Below are positions 1 through 11,589 of a DNA stretch of 64,000 nt, piece after piece. Numbering within the stretch: the stretch's first letter is position 1; each line of letters starts with the position of its first letter. The DNA lies in contig NC_061510.1 of assembly GCF_022539505.1 (NCBI RefSeq), positions 266,733,687 to 266,797,686 of the forward strand, read 5' to 3'. The translations under genes and the position numbers were made by a program. The notes beneath the pieces were generated by a model, which saw nothing but the letters and a program-made list of their open reading frames with translations, ran no database searches and was not told the DNA's origin. The DNA is from Lolium rigidum. Its lineage: Eukaryota > Streptophyta > Magnoliopsida > Poales > Poaceae.

Positions 1-1455
1 GTGACCGGAAATGCGTCTGGGGCCTGTTCCAGCGGGGCGACGCAAAGTGACCGGGCCGTCCGCGAAGACGCAAACCTGGCCCAAATATGCGCCAGGTTTC
101 CGTCTCCGCGGACGCTCGGGGGACGCGCAAAGTGTCCGCTCGGTCCTCGTGCGGGCCCGCCTGGCAGTGGCACAACTGCTTCGTCTTCCGCTGTATTACT
201 TCTGGGCGGCGCGCTGCAGCCTTTGCAGGGGCCGCGTTAATGGCGTGCCTCGGCTTCCGCGAGCGTGCGCAGCTAGTAGGCGTTGCACTGGCAGGCCATT
301 GAAGGCGAGATGGTGTCGGAGCCTTAAAGGGACGCTACCGGCGCCCATTTCCCCGACCAAAACCATTGGCAAAATCCCACAGTAGCCACCACGCGGACGC
401 CATGGGGAAGAAATGCTGGCCGTTCCGGAAGACGAAGAACGACCAGGAGGCTAGCGGCTCGCGTTCCGGCAAGAAAGCACGGGTCGGCCGGTACGTCCGC
501 GTTGACCTCGCTCGGCAGCTATGGGAGGAAAACCGGCCGGTACCATGGCCGGACGCGAACTTGCCGGGAGGGGGCTGGTACCTGAACTCGCGGCGCGTGC
601 CGGTCCCCCCCGTGCCGCGCTCGGGCCGAGAGCGGCGGGACGAGGTGCGGCACCGCCGCGCGGTGTTGCCGCCGGATCTGCGGGAGGATCCGACGTACGC
701 GCTAAACTCCTACAACTGGATTTCCTTCGGGGCGTGGGAGTTCGACGCGCGGCGCCGCGCTACCTACCTCGCCGACGTAGACTACTTCGAGCGCGAGATC
801 GCCGCCGAAGAAGAAGAGAACGACCACGAGGACGCGGACGAGGACGGTGACGAGGACGAGGACGGCGACGTGACCATGCCGCAGTACGACCACGACGACG
901 GCGGACCGGCGTGGGATCCGGAGAACCAGCCGCCGGACATTTCAGAGGAGGAGGCCATTGCCATGGCACTCGCCAACAGCGAGCAGGACGAGCTCAACGA
1001 GCTCGCTTTGTGGGACGGGCTCGCAATCCAGCTCCACGAGCCAGCGCTCGCGCAGGGGAGGCCGGCGACTCCTCCGGCCACGCCGACACGTTCCAACGTC
1101 TGCGCTCCGCCTGCTGCTCCAGCGTGGGATCCCTGGCCACAGCCTCTTGCCCGTGCGGCGGTACCTCCTCCACCGCCGGCGTACGAGCTTCCATGGCCGA
1201 CGCCGCAGCTGATTGACCTCGTCAGCGACGATGACCAGTAGACAGCGCCTATTTTAGCACCCCTTTCTGGCTTTTTATTATCATGTAAATTATGGCGTAT
1301 TAATGAAAAAAAAATTATGCGTCGTGCCGCTGGAGCCACCCCCGACGCAAACGGACACCCGGACACTTTCGACCATTTGGTCCGACGCAAACGGACACAA
1401 CGCGTCCGTTTCGACGTCTGAAATGCGTCGCGCCGCTGGAGATGCCCTAATAAAT
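1..1455. mobile_element. DNA transposon-like element with imperfect terminal inverted repeats (left end near or beyond window start)
   Basis: The right end, read on the minus strand, begins GGGCATCTCCAGCGGCGCG and continues ACGCA (about 1430-1450). The left part near 20-50 reads GGGCCTGTTCCAGCGGGGCG followed by ACGCAAA, an imperfect mirror. A second copy of the terminal motif lies at about 1318-1335 (GCGTCGTGCCGCTGGAG), so the right end carries repeated subterminal GACGCAAACGGACAC-type units. The GGGCATCTCCAGC terminus is common in grass Harbinger-like elements. A TAA follows the right end, but I see no clean duplication on the left, so the exact termini are uncertain. Confidence 0.5.
402..1241 (+). 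CDS. Unknown protein of a grass-repetitive, transposon-associated family (279 aa)
   Basis: Single open frame starting at the ATG at 402 (GACGCCATGG context, a good plant start). The N-terminus is basic (KKCWPFRKTK, then GKKARVGRYVRV). A Trp/Pro-rich block follows (LWEENRPVPWPD, then GGGWYLNSRRVPVPPVPR), and a conserved-looking segment containing YALNSYNWISFGAWEFDARR. Next comes a strongly acidic stretch at about residues 140-165 (runs of E and D), an ISEEEAIAMALANSE helix, and a Pro-rich tail ending LIDLVSDDDQ. I recognise this architecture from many near-identical hypothetical proteins in Triticeae but know no function. No transposase signature is visible. It lies between TIR-like repeats, so it is probably element-borne. 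The C-terminal LIDLVSDDD resembles a SUMO-interacting motif (hydrophobic core followed by acids); that is inference only. Confidence 0.6.
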   Translation: MGKKCWPFRKTKNDQEASGSRSGKKARVGRYVRVDLARQLWEENRPVPWPDANLPGGGWYLNSRRVPVPPVPRSGRERRDEVRHRRAVLPPDLREDPTYALNSYNWISFGAWEFDARRRATYLADVDYFEREIAAEEEENDHEDADEDGDEDEDGDVTMPQYDHDDGGPAWDPENQPPDISEEEAIAMALANSEQDELNELALWDGLAIQLHEPALAQGRPATPPATPTRSNVCAPPAAPAWDPWPQPLARAAVPPPPPAYELPWPTPQLIDLVSDDDQ

Positions 1456-4400
1456 ATTCTCCATCCTATGTTGCAAGTTCAGCTAGAAGCTAGCAAAATG
1501 ACAAGATCCAAAACAAACTTAAACAACAAAAAATACAGCACGTAATAGAAATTGAGAATATTTAGAATCAAAAACAGAATTTGAAATTTGGTACCCAAAA
1601 AAACCTAAAAATGAAATTTAACTTTCAATTGTTTCTCGCATATTGCTTTGGTGGAGAGACTGCATTTCTTCTATTGAGTGATTTCTTTCAGTAAGGCTAA
1701 AAATGTCAATTATGTATTATCGTGGCATGACAGATGGCAGAATGTGCCCTTAATAAGGCACTTTCCCCTGCCTAGCTCACTTTGATTGTAGAGCCAGTGT
1801 AATATCCAATCACCCAGATTTAAGTCTCCACATATGTAAATTTGGATTTTTATCATTTGAAATATTAATCCCATTGTTGGTGTCTCACCCCTTGCTCCTT
1901 TTCCTTGCCAATGGCAAATGCATTACTAGATATCATGGTGTTGAGAATATATCCCCTACCCATCTTTTACGGCTGAACAATGCTAGGAGCTATCTGCACC
2001 CTAACCATTCAAATGGATACGATAAACATGTAACCTCTCCGGGCAAAAAAAAATGGAGAATACTAAGAGCATCTCTAGTAGACATCTTAAAAATTCTACC
2101 CTTTAAAACATGTATAAAGGCCACCTAAAAACGTGTGTACAGTCCGGATCGAGCCACAACAAAATAGGTACCATAACTGAACCATAAATTATAAATCATA
2201 ACTTAGGGCCCACTCCGTGCCAGGGTAATTTTCTTCCCAAATACACGTGCATGCCCAAAGATCCCCCCTCCCCTCCTGCAGGTCTACCGCGCCCCACTTC
2301 CCCAAACTGTTCATGTGATATATAGGGATGTCATCGCAACACAAATGGCCTCTATATACACTTCACAGATCGTTATTTGATTTGTGCTTACAAAAAGTTC
2401 GAACCAATAATACTTTACATATTGAAATAATATTATACTCCCTCTGTCGGGTAAAAGATGATCCGTCACATCCTTTTTGGATGGGGGGGGGGGGGGTGCA
2501 AAAGTTTGCTTTGGCTTTGTGACACTAAATTGGCCATCACGACTTGAAAGAAAATCAACAATTAACTTGTCCATATAACCAACAAGTGTGTGTATCATGA
2601 CAACTATAATATTTTTGTTGCGACGCTAGCAAGCATCTATATGCATTGTGAAAAGAAACCATGTATCGAATAAGTAAAGAGAACTAGTACCAAAGACAAA
2701 AAAAAGGGCATAGAGCAAGTAGCCAACAGTCTTTGTTTCATCATGGCGCAAGAGGAGAGGTAATGTTGACATTTTTGAAGATATTTAACCGTCACTGGGT
2801 TTGAAAGATACGATTGTGGAAAATTAGCAATTTGATAACCCTTAGGTGGTATATTAGATTTTGGCACACCGTGGCTCCTCTAAGGGCATGGCCAATGCTC
2901 CAAGCCTCCAACATGGACTACATCCCTACGGTTCCACGTTGGAGGAGCAAGAGGAGAGATGAAAAATACAACCGCCTGCAGATCAAGGCTACTCTCCTGC
3001 AGACGATCTCGCTTCCTCGTAAAAAAGAAGTTGAGAAAGGCAAAAGAAAAAGGAACACATGAAGAGAGTGAGATCGGCAGAGATGAGAACCATGTAAAAC
3101 ATTGCGTGATCACTCATCTTGATCGTGGATCATTATTTGCTTATTCTGGGACCAATCCCTTCTCATTGGGTCCATGCTGCTCAAGTCAGCCGCCATGATC
3201 CGGGTCTCCTCGTAAACGGCGCGAGCTCTACTTCAATATGCTTGAGCTATATATACTTACTTGGCTCTCTATCTTATCAATGTTGAGCTTCCTTTTTGTA
3301 GTTCAAAGTGGTTGTTCATTTGTTCTTCTTTTTCCCAGCCTTTCCTCTCTTGCTTCTTCTCGAAGCTTCACGTTCTGCATCTAGCTTGAAGTTGGTCCTT
3401 CCCCTTGGCCTTTCTCACCTGAGCTGCGGGCATCAAGGTAGGTGACCAGTGAATTGTTGCCACGTTTCTTTCCTTGAGATGAATTATGGCCGCGACTTAT
3501 TCTGTGAGAGATGCATAAAGACCTTTCCACTTGGGACATTCATTTTTCTACTTCCAAAAATTGAGTCAATGTACAATGTTTAACGCCATGTTTATTCTTA
3601 CAGAAATAGAAAGAATGAAACACTTGTACATATAGTGGAAAGAAATAAGATACATTCACATATATAGAAAATATATATTGCCATGGTTGGGAAATACATA
3701 TGGAAAACAAAAAAATCCTACGCATAACCAAAATCATATGCAAGAGGAGAGGCAACAGATTATACCCTCTCATAGATCGATCTAGGCTCCTCTCTAGGAA
3801 CAAGCACTATAGTAGCTTTATTATTGTAATTAAGGACCCAATTAAGTATGTTGGTGGTTATTATTTTAGTGGGGAAACTACATGCATGCCCTATTGTCGG
3901 TTATCTTCAAAACCGCCCAATGCATGCATCTCGGCATCAATCTTGTTCATAGAGGTTTCCAGTCCCCTGGCGGTTCATTCGTCTTCCTCTGGTTGGTCTT
4001 CTCCCTCACTCGCGCCTCTGCCCCTCTCGCTCCCCTCTCCAAAGAGAAGAAGAAGAAGGAGAGGGGGCTACCATCCATGGAAGCGTTCTACCACGATTAA
4101 ACATGTGAATACTTTCAGAATTCAAGATGAGTAATTCAATGCACAATTCGATTCATTATGTCTATGTATGCAATGATCCAACATCGAGATGTCAAACATT
4201 TTCGATAGCAATTTTGCTAGAAGTATCAGAATCACCTGAAAGGGCCCGCAACTCATCATGTTCGTGTATCGAGCCCTTTTCCTGGCCATCGCTAGCAAGA
4301 AGTACCCGTCCGCCAATCCCGAGAAGTACCCGTCTGCCAATCCAACAGTCATGGCACCCTCCTCCAAGACACCCCGCAGCTAGCCCCCTCACCCTGTAGC

Positions 4401-5540
4401 GAAGGACGAAAAAAATCTGAGGTAGAGCGAACCTTTAATAATGAAAATATCAAAATAGTCCTAAAACAATAATGATATATATGGCTCAAACACAATCACT
4501 AAATACAATAAAAATTAAGACGTTTGATCATCTCTTGTTCGATGCACAATTCAGTCTTGATTGTCTTGGTTGCGGGAAATTCCTTTCAATTTTTGATGCC
4601 GCCACAGGTAAAACCAATATCATTTTAATAGGGTGATGATGCAGTCGGAGAAAGTATGGATGCCTTTTAAATATCTGGAAATCTCTAAAGTCTCCAATTC
4701 CGCGAGTATGAATAATGAATAACTTAGCTTATCCTGTATATACTAAGGTACAATCAATAATATATCTCTATAATAGAGGCAACATTATTCACACTGAACC
4801 TACACTAGACTATGAGTCTATGTTTGGAGATAAATAGTATATGTTATTTTGGTTTGTAATCGATTTTACTATTCACTAAAACAAGCATAACTTTCGCACA
4901 TGAAATATGTTTTTACATATGAACACTCAAATTTTTCAGAAAAAACATACACATCTAAATGTATTCACCAAAAATAAAGGTAGAGCGGCTGCCCTACCTT
5001 GCCCTACTGGGAGCTTCACCTCTGCCCTCGCCTAAACTAGCATCCCTCTTCCTCTTTAGCACCACGTGTCCCTGCTCTGGTCCCTCCTTATTGAAAGGTA
5101 TTACACCAAAATTCAGCTCGTACACATCCAACTCGATACAAGAAAGATGGTATGACAATTAACTCTCAACAACCAAAAAAAAGCAATAAATGGCACCATC
5201 AACTAATGCAATGATAGAGCAAAGTTGCCAAGACTAGCATATTAATATTCAAGATTCATAGCAGAGTGCAGATGAGATGTCACATGCACGTGCAAACAGA
5301 TATACATCTAGGCAAAGGAGTCCCGATCCATCGATCAAGGGGCTAGAGGGACCTCAATCTAGCTAGCTACATCGACCAGAAAACACTAAGCCCGCACGAT
5401 AAAATGCACTTGAAACATACATAGGACACATACATGAGACACACCTGGACGCAACACGGTCGATTCTGGTCCCAAGGCCAATTTCGATTCCGACGTAAAT
5501 AAATGCCCGCGGTCACCTAGGTAAGTGAAGATGTCCTTAT
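1456..5540. other. Non-coding stretch with MITE fragments and simple repeats
   Basis: No gene model is supported here. The region is AT-rich with short spurious frames. Visible pieces are: CTCCCTCTGTCGG at about 2440, resembling a Stowaway terminus, whose partner end I could not find; a run of 14 G at about 2483-2496; GAGCATCTCTAGTAGAC at about 2070, a Harbinger-like terminus without partner; and a short imperfect repeat of AAGTACCCGTC(C/T)GCCAATCC at about 4300-4345. Confidence 0.4.
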
Positions 5541-5555
5541 GAAAAACGTATGAAA

Positions 5556-6595
5556 GGCCTCGACGTTCGGCAGCTCGGCGGCAGGGCGCCCCCCTCCAAG
5601 GCCTCGACGTTCGGCAGCTCGGCGGCAGGGGGCGTGAGCCGGTTTCTCTCGCTGGCCGGCGTGGCGTCGGGCGGCAGGGTGCCTGCTTGCGGTGTGCCAG
5701 CCTGTGGTGGTCGGTGCGTGGCTGCAAGAGTCGTCTACTCTTTACTCAGACATCAGCCTGCAGGGGGTTGCCGCTGGGGCTGGCGAGTGCCATGGTTTCG
5801 CAGTGGCGGCCATGGTGGCGACGCGCTTCCCACCCGGGGGCCGTCGTGGGCCGGGTGTTGAGCCTCTCTATCTTGCCATCAGCTGCGGGGGACGCCGCTT
5901 CCTTCGTGCACGGTGTGCCCTATGGTTCTGCAGATGGCGTCCATGGGTGCGGTCTCCTCTCCGATGCGAGGTGAGCCGTGGCGGCGGTGGTGGTGACTTC
6001 TTCTTGCCGGTTCGTCGGGCTCCGGTGTCGGGTCCTTGTCGGAGCTCGTGGCGCGTTGAGGGTGCTCTTTGCGAGAGTGCTCAATGGGTGTGTCTCCGCT
6101 TGGTGATGCCTTTCGACTCTAGCCGGCGGCACACGGGCGTCGTGGCGTCGTCTCGGCCGCGCGCGGCCCTTCGGCGGCCCCTCGACGCAGATGGTGTCGG
6201 TGCGTAGGGTGGTCTCGGTTGCGCGCTTCCCTTCGATTACGTCGACGGTGCGAGTGTCGTTGCTAAGTCTCGGCGATCCAATGCCGTTCGATTACTCCGG
6301 CGAGGACTAGAGCCGTAGTGCCCTCTTGCGTATCCCCGGGCTCTTCCTTGTGATCGCTGTACTTGGGTTGCGATGAGTTCTCATCGGCCAACCGCCCCAT
6401 AGGTTTGTGGGGTGGCCACTTTTCCTCCTCGGTCTTGTGTGTTGTGGGTGTGTGTTTTTCTTTTTATTCTCCATCCTTGTAACCCCTGTGTACTCTGGTC
6501 CATTTGGACCCATCTTGTAGAGGCTGAAAGGCTTCATAGGCAACTTGACTGAATATATGTTCAGGCTGGCTTATGCCCGCCGTAGTCACAGTCAA
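5556..6595. mobile_element. 1,040-bp GC-rich insertion flanked by a 15-bp target-site duplication
   Basis: The 15-mer GAAAAACGTATGAAA occurs at 5541-5555 and again at 6596-6610, directly flanking a block of clearly higher GC than the surrounding DNA. The left end contains a short internal duplication (GCCTCGACGTTCGGCAGCTC twice, about 5557 and 5602). There are no terminal inverted repeats, no TG...CA ends and no clear poly(A). A long, variable-length duplication fits non-LTR retroposition (truncated LINE or retro-copy) better than a DNA transposon. No recognisable protein domain is visible in any frame. Confidence 0.55.
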
Positions 6596-6610
6596 GAAAA
6601 ACGTATGAAA

Positions 6611-6951
6611 ACAAAATATACATGGAACAAGTTCAGTAACTTTGGAGTGCATATGTCATGTAGTGTAGTGTAGTGTAGCGTAGTCCACCTGGTGGTCATC
6701 ACTCAGCTAGGATAATCCCTTTTCCATGTCACCTCACCACCAGCAAGACAAGCACGACCAACCAACCAACCAAAAGAAGCCAAACGCCCCAAGTCCCCCA
6801 GTCCCCAGTCCCCAGTCCCCACAGCTAGGCTAACGAGATCGCAGCTCCCCACGGGCCCTCCCCGAGATCTTCTCGAACCTTTCGGAGCCACCGCCGCCGC
6901 GACCTCAAATGCCGGCGGCGATCAGGAGGCGGCGCCGGCTGTGAGGCAGCG
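6611..6951 (+). promoter_or_regulatory. Presumptive promoter and 5' UTR of the GT106 gene
   Basis: Interval between the retroposon-like insertion and the ATG at 6952. It contains the TGTAG microsatellite, a C-rich CCAGTCCCCAGTCCCC repeat at about 6797-6820, and a GC-rich leader. I do not see a convincing TATA box, and the transcription start cannot be placed. Confidence 0.35.
6662..6684. repeat. TGTAG pentanucleotide microsatellite upstream of the GT106 gene
   Basis: About four GTGTA/TGTAG units followed by one variant (GCGTAG). It sits about 270 bp before the start codon of the glycosyltransferase gene, in its presumptive promoter. Confidence 0.6.
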
Positions 6952-9900
6952 ATGGCGCGGTCCAGGCCTAGGGTTTGGCTCGTGGCGGGCTGCGCGGCCC
7001 TGCTGCTGTGGGCCTCCGTCGCTCAGCTCGTCGCCGTAGGACGCCTCCTCGTCCTGTTCGGCCTCGCCGGCGGTGCGCCCGCGCCCTCGCCGCCGCCTTC
7101 ATCGCTTCCGCCCCCGCCCCCAAGTGAGTGGTCTCCGGGTTATTTTGTTACTACTGGCTAGTTTTGATTCTAGTTTGTTTTACTAGCAAGTTGTAAAATT
7201 AGCAAATGGTAAATGATAGTAGTAGTAGACATGTAAGTTGGATGCATCATTTCTTATTGTTGTCCTTCCCCGAATTCATAGCAAGTTTGGGTGGAAGAAA
7301 ATCTTATACGACCAGGGTCGTAGAGGCTGACATCTGGCATGTTAAGGCTTAGAGCATCTCCACTCGTCTCCCCGACGATGTCCCCGAGCGACTTTTTTCC
7401 CATCCGGACGGCGAAATTCGGTCCAGTCACGACCCTGGTTCCTCGTTTTCGTCCGGATTTGGCCCTTCATCCATTCGGCGAGCCCACGCCATCCCCGGTC
7501 CCCCGGGGAGCTATCGGGGAGTCCGGACGAGTGAAAAGCGGGGAAGGCCCCGATCTGTCCGCGACTGGACACACGAACCCCACCACCACCTCGCTCAAAA
7601 TCCCCCCTACCCCTCATATCTCTCTCGCCGCCGGCACCACCCCGCCGGCTTGTTGCCTATATTCCGCCGTCTTTCGACGACGGCCTATCTGCCTGCTCCT
7701 CCGCCTGCTGTTTTTCGACGACGGCCTACTCCTCGTCGTTCGCATCTCGGCTAGCCTCGACCACGCCCGTCAGGTGTTCGTCCATTTGCCTCGCCGGCCA
7801 TGGACTCGGACGAAGAGGAGGAGCAGATGTTCGTCGAGCTTATGCGAATTTGTTTCAGCAATTTTCGCCGAACTTGTTAAATTTTATGTCGAACTTGTTT
7901 GAAATATGTCAAATGGCCGAGGTTGGGGGTGTCCTGCCGGGGGGATGGCTGGAACTTCGGCACTCCCCAGGCCAAATTTTCCTCCAATCCGGAGGAAAAT
8001 TTCGCCGGATTTGGGCATGGGGAGCGCCAACGAGTGGAGATGCTCTTACAGGTCACTTTCTCCCCCAATTCCTTGCGATTCAGGTTAACTTCTCCTGCAC
8101 CGCAAGGTCCTGCCTCTCCACGACGCCGCCGGTGGCTTCTGCAGGCGCGCCCCAGCCGTCCCTGCTGTCTCCCTGCAGATCTGCCCGAAGATCAATTGGT
8201 CCTGCGGCGTGTGAAAATCGGAACCAGAAGTAAATGGGAATTGGGGGAGAAGTGGCCTGTAGCTTTGACATTAGCGTTGCCAGGTGTCAATCTCTCGAGT
8301 TGGTCCAGCGAGAGAAGCGTACGACCCAGGTCGTATAAGATTTTCTTCCAGTTTGGGTCCCTGTCCCCGTCTCCAAGTGTGTGATCCACCGATTCACTGA
8401 GTAAGTTATAGACATTTCTGGCGAAACACATAGCTGAGATTAGTGAAAGAGACAGGTTGCTCTTAAAGGCATGACAAATCATATGTTGATGCGCTAAATG
8501 ATGATATCTCGAGAAAGAAATTAACTGCGGTTTTAAGAAGTTGCTTTGAGATACTTGCTCAAGGGACTGCAAATGTTCTGTCGAGATATTACTATTTCAG
8601 TCAATCACCACCACCGGTAATATATGGATGGATTATTTCCCCAGGAATCTACAAAAGCAATGGTTATCTGAAGATATCTTGCAACGGTGGTCTTAATCAG
8701 ATGCGTTCGGAGGTCAGTCGTCTTTTGCTTACTTCTGCTGTTTTAGATTTACCATTTTAACTCCTTATTGTTTTGAACCTCTTGTGTTTCAGATATGTGA
8801 CATGGTGGCAGTTGCACGTTTGCTGAACCTCACGATGGTTGTTCCAGAACTTGACAAGAGATCATTCTGGGCTGATCAGAGGTTCATTCCATTTTCTTCA
8901 AGAGGTGCTAGCTCTATGTATTAACAAGGTTGATATCTTATGCGACTAGTATTCTGTATGCTTTTCAGCAATTTTGGAGACATATTTGATGTGAGGCATT
9001 TCATTACCTCGTTAAGAGATGAAGTGCGCATTGTTAAACGACTGCCGAAGAAGTTCGGTCCAACGGATTCAAGCATTATACTTGAGATGCCACCTGTGAG
9101 TTGGTCAGATGAGAAATATTATTTGCATCAGGTTTGTCAACTTATCTGGGATCCACCCTCCCTTTCATGGTACATGCATTAGTATGTACTCTTCATAGTC
9201 TCTCAACTCATGCAGATCTTACCACTCTTCAGCAAATATAGAGTCATCCACTTTAACAAGACGGATGCTCGGTTAGCAAATAATGGCATCAGTACCGAGC
9301 TTCAACTAGTTAGGTGCCGTGTTAATTTTCATGCATTGAAGTTTACCCCTCAGATTGAAGCATTGGGAAATAAACTGGTACAGAAACTTGGATCGAAGGG
9401 ATCATTTGTGGCGTTGCATTTACGATATGAGATGGACATGCTGGCATTTTCTGGTTGCAATCATGGTCTTAATCCTGAAGAAGCCGAGGAGCTCAAAAGA
9501 ATGAGGTATGCCTTTTGTTGTGCAGTCTTTCACCTAATATGAGTACGTAGTAGCATTTTGGATATTGATTCAAGTTGTTCCTCACAGAAGGAGATGATAC
9601 TATATTGGTTCGTGACTTATCTACAAAGACTAGTACTATAACAACAATGACAGATGTCGCATATATTAATTTGTCTACTGTGGTCCTGCAAGCGACTCTC
9701 ATTTTATATTGCTGGTGTTCAGATCTAGAGACATTTGCAACATCAGTGTATCAGTTTCAACAAATTGTGCATTTTCATGCATACATCCGTTTCCTTTTTC
9801 ATTATGGATACATGTCAATGGAATAAAACTGGAACTGCTCATCCGTCTTTTGGGCAGTCAAATTGGTTGAGTGCCAGCTTATCTTGCCTGTGCTGATTTT

Positions 9901-10961
9901 CTTGATAGCTGAAAAGTGATGCGCACATTTTGAATCACCAGAATCTAACTTTTTTCTATCAATCAGATATGCTTATCCATGGTGGAGAGAAAAAGAAATT
10001 GATTCAAAAGCCAAGAGATCAGAAGGACTATGCCCACTTACGCCTGAGGAGACATCACTTGTTTTGAAAGCGCTGGGTTTTCAAAAGGATACTCTTGTGT
10101 ACATTGCTGCTGGTGAAATTTATGGGGGAGAAAAAAGATTGGAACCATTACGGGCTGCTTTTCCGAAACTCGTAAGTGTGTTGTGTGCCCAATGTTCTTG
10201 CCAGTTAAATTTGTTTTTTCATATTTTGTGGCGACAACTACAGTGTAATTTCCCAATGTTGTATTTCAAGTGAGGTTTTGCCTCTGTCATCCACACAACT
10301 TGTGGTTTCCTGAGTCCTGACCTTCCCTGGCATGTCCAGGATGTCATACTCTCTATACAGCCAAACACACTAATATGAGCAATACTGATTACCTTTCAGG
10401 TAAGAAAAGAGATGCTACTTGATTCAGAAGCTCTGCGCCAGTTTCAAAATCATTCTTCTCAGATGGCTGCTCTCGATTTCATTGTATCTACCTCTAGTGA
10501 CGTTTTCCTTCCTACTTACGATGGTAACATGGCGAAACTTGTTGAAGGCCACAGAAGGTGTGTACAGCAAGATTTCACCTTATGAGAGCAGCCACTCTTG
10601 TGCAAAACAATTAGTAGTTTACTCTTTAAAATAGATAAATAAGTAAACAAATAATATCACCTGCTCCTAATTATTTGGTTGCATTTTTATATTCAGGTTC
10701 CTGGGTTTCCGAAGAAGTGTGTTGTTAGACCGACGGAAACTAGTTGAACTTATAGATTTGTACAACAGCAAGACAATTTCTTGGGAGAATTTTACATCTT
10801 CTGTCCAGGAAGTTGATAGAGGTCGTGTAGTCCAACCATCCTGTCGGCGGAAACTTGAAAACAAGCCGAAAGAGGAGGATTACTTCTACGCTAACCCCCA
10901 TGAGTGCCTAGCCAATTCAAGCCAGTGCAGTGGAACTAAGGATATAGTTACTGTAAGGTGA
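6952..10961 (+). CDS. GT106 / O-fucosyltransferase-family (DUF246) Golgi glycosyltransferase, 469 aa, eight exons
   Basis: Exons at 6952-7123, 8645-8712, 8793-8881, 8969-9131, 9216-9505, 9967-10171, 10400-10557 and 10697-10961. All introns are GT-AG, the phases join without a break, and the product ends in KDIVTVR. Residues about 8-40 form a hydrophobic signal anchor followed by a Pro-rich stem, a type II Golgi topology. Family motifs seen are [12 protein letters not shown] at about 72-83, [13 protein letters not shown] at about 197-209, [14 protein letters not shown] at about 232-245, [11 protein letters not shown] at about 264-274, AAGEIYGGE at about 308-316 and [16 protein letters not shown] at about 367-382. 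Known members transfer fucose or rhamnose; the rhamnogalacturonan I rhamnosyltransferases (RRT) belong here, but the acceptor of this protein cannot be read from sequence. Length is normal for the family and I see no disabling change. Intron 1 carries nested MITEs. Confidence 0.92.
7293..8349. mobile_element. Mutator-like MITE in intron 1 of the GT106 gene
   Basis: Ends are near-perfect inverted repeats: the left reads GGAAGAAAATCTTATACGAC and continues CAGGGTCGTA, and the right end reverse-complements to the same with one change. It is flanked by an exact 9-bp direct repeat AGTTTGGGT at 7284-7292 and 8350-8358. A 9-bp duplication with long TIRs is the Mutator-superfamily hallmark. Without the nested Harbinger element (7352-8045 plus one TTA) the element is about 360 bp and has no coding capacity. 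Confidence 0.85.
7352..8045 (+). mobile_element. PIF/Harbinger-type deletion derivative nested inside the Mutator-like MITE
   Basis: Perfect 15-bp terminal inverted repeats GAGCATCTCCACTCG / CGAGTGGAGATGCTC, flanked by TTA at 7349-7351 and 8046-8048, the classic 3-bp Harbinger duplication. Inside, 7800-7880 encodes 26 residues beginning [15 protein letters not shown] before a stop. This resembles the N-terminus of grass Harbinger transposases as I remember them. The element therefore looks like an internally deleted copy of a transposase-encoding parent. Confidence 0.85.
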
Positions 10962-11589
10962 GCACATTTGAAACCTCACCGGTGCAAGTCACTGTTTGAG
11001 ATGATCTATGGACTGAAGCCAGCAGCAAGCAGGCAGAGACCATACGATCATTTAACCTATGTTTCCAGTGTGCTGTTGTATAGGTAGTTTTTTGTGTGTG
11101 CTATGTAATTGATTCATTTAGTTTCCACCTTGCCAAAATAGGGAGGTTTTATTTAAATTTTGGCTTGTCAGTTTGTGTTCTTGTTCATTGATGATTGATT
11201 CATGATGATAGCCATATGCAATTTGCCACGGTGACTAAATCATAGTAATTTTGATTTATTCGACGGTTGCTAGTTTTCATAATTTGCTCATTCCCAACTG
11301 CACCACAACCGTCTTATGTCATGGCTGAAGAGAAGTAGAGCTAAGGAGTCGGCAAAAACAGTTTGGCCGGTTTTAGCTTAGTTCATTTTTTTTTTCTCAC
11401 TAAAGTGGAAGTGGAGATTTGATTTATGAAAGAAAAATGAACTAACCGGTTTGAAACGTTTCCACCGGTTCAGTTTTGCGCACCCTGTAGAGCAGATACA
11501 GCTGATAGTGGTTTTACAGAACAGCTCGTTTTCGGAGCACCTTGATCTTGAGATACGATCAAACTTCGACACAGACTAGCAAATCTTTA
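10962..11589 (+). other. 3' UTR and intergenic region after the GT106 gene
   Basis: AT-rich sequence following the TGA at 10959-10961. It contains TGTAATTGATTCATT-like and other AT-rich segments that could serve polyadenylation, but no single canonical AATAAA can be assigned. No gene is seen up to the convergent F-box-like pseudogene. Confidence 0.4.

Noticed and set aside
2440..2530. Stowaway MITE starting CTCCCTCTGTCGG
   Set aside because: No matching inverted end or TA duplication found within the next few hundred bases, so only noted as a possible fragment.
5386..5861. Overlapping GC-rich frames on both strands as possible genes
   Set aside because: Low-complexity, Arg/Pro/Ser-rich translations in several frames at once, spanning the boundary of an insertion; no domain or splice structure.
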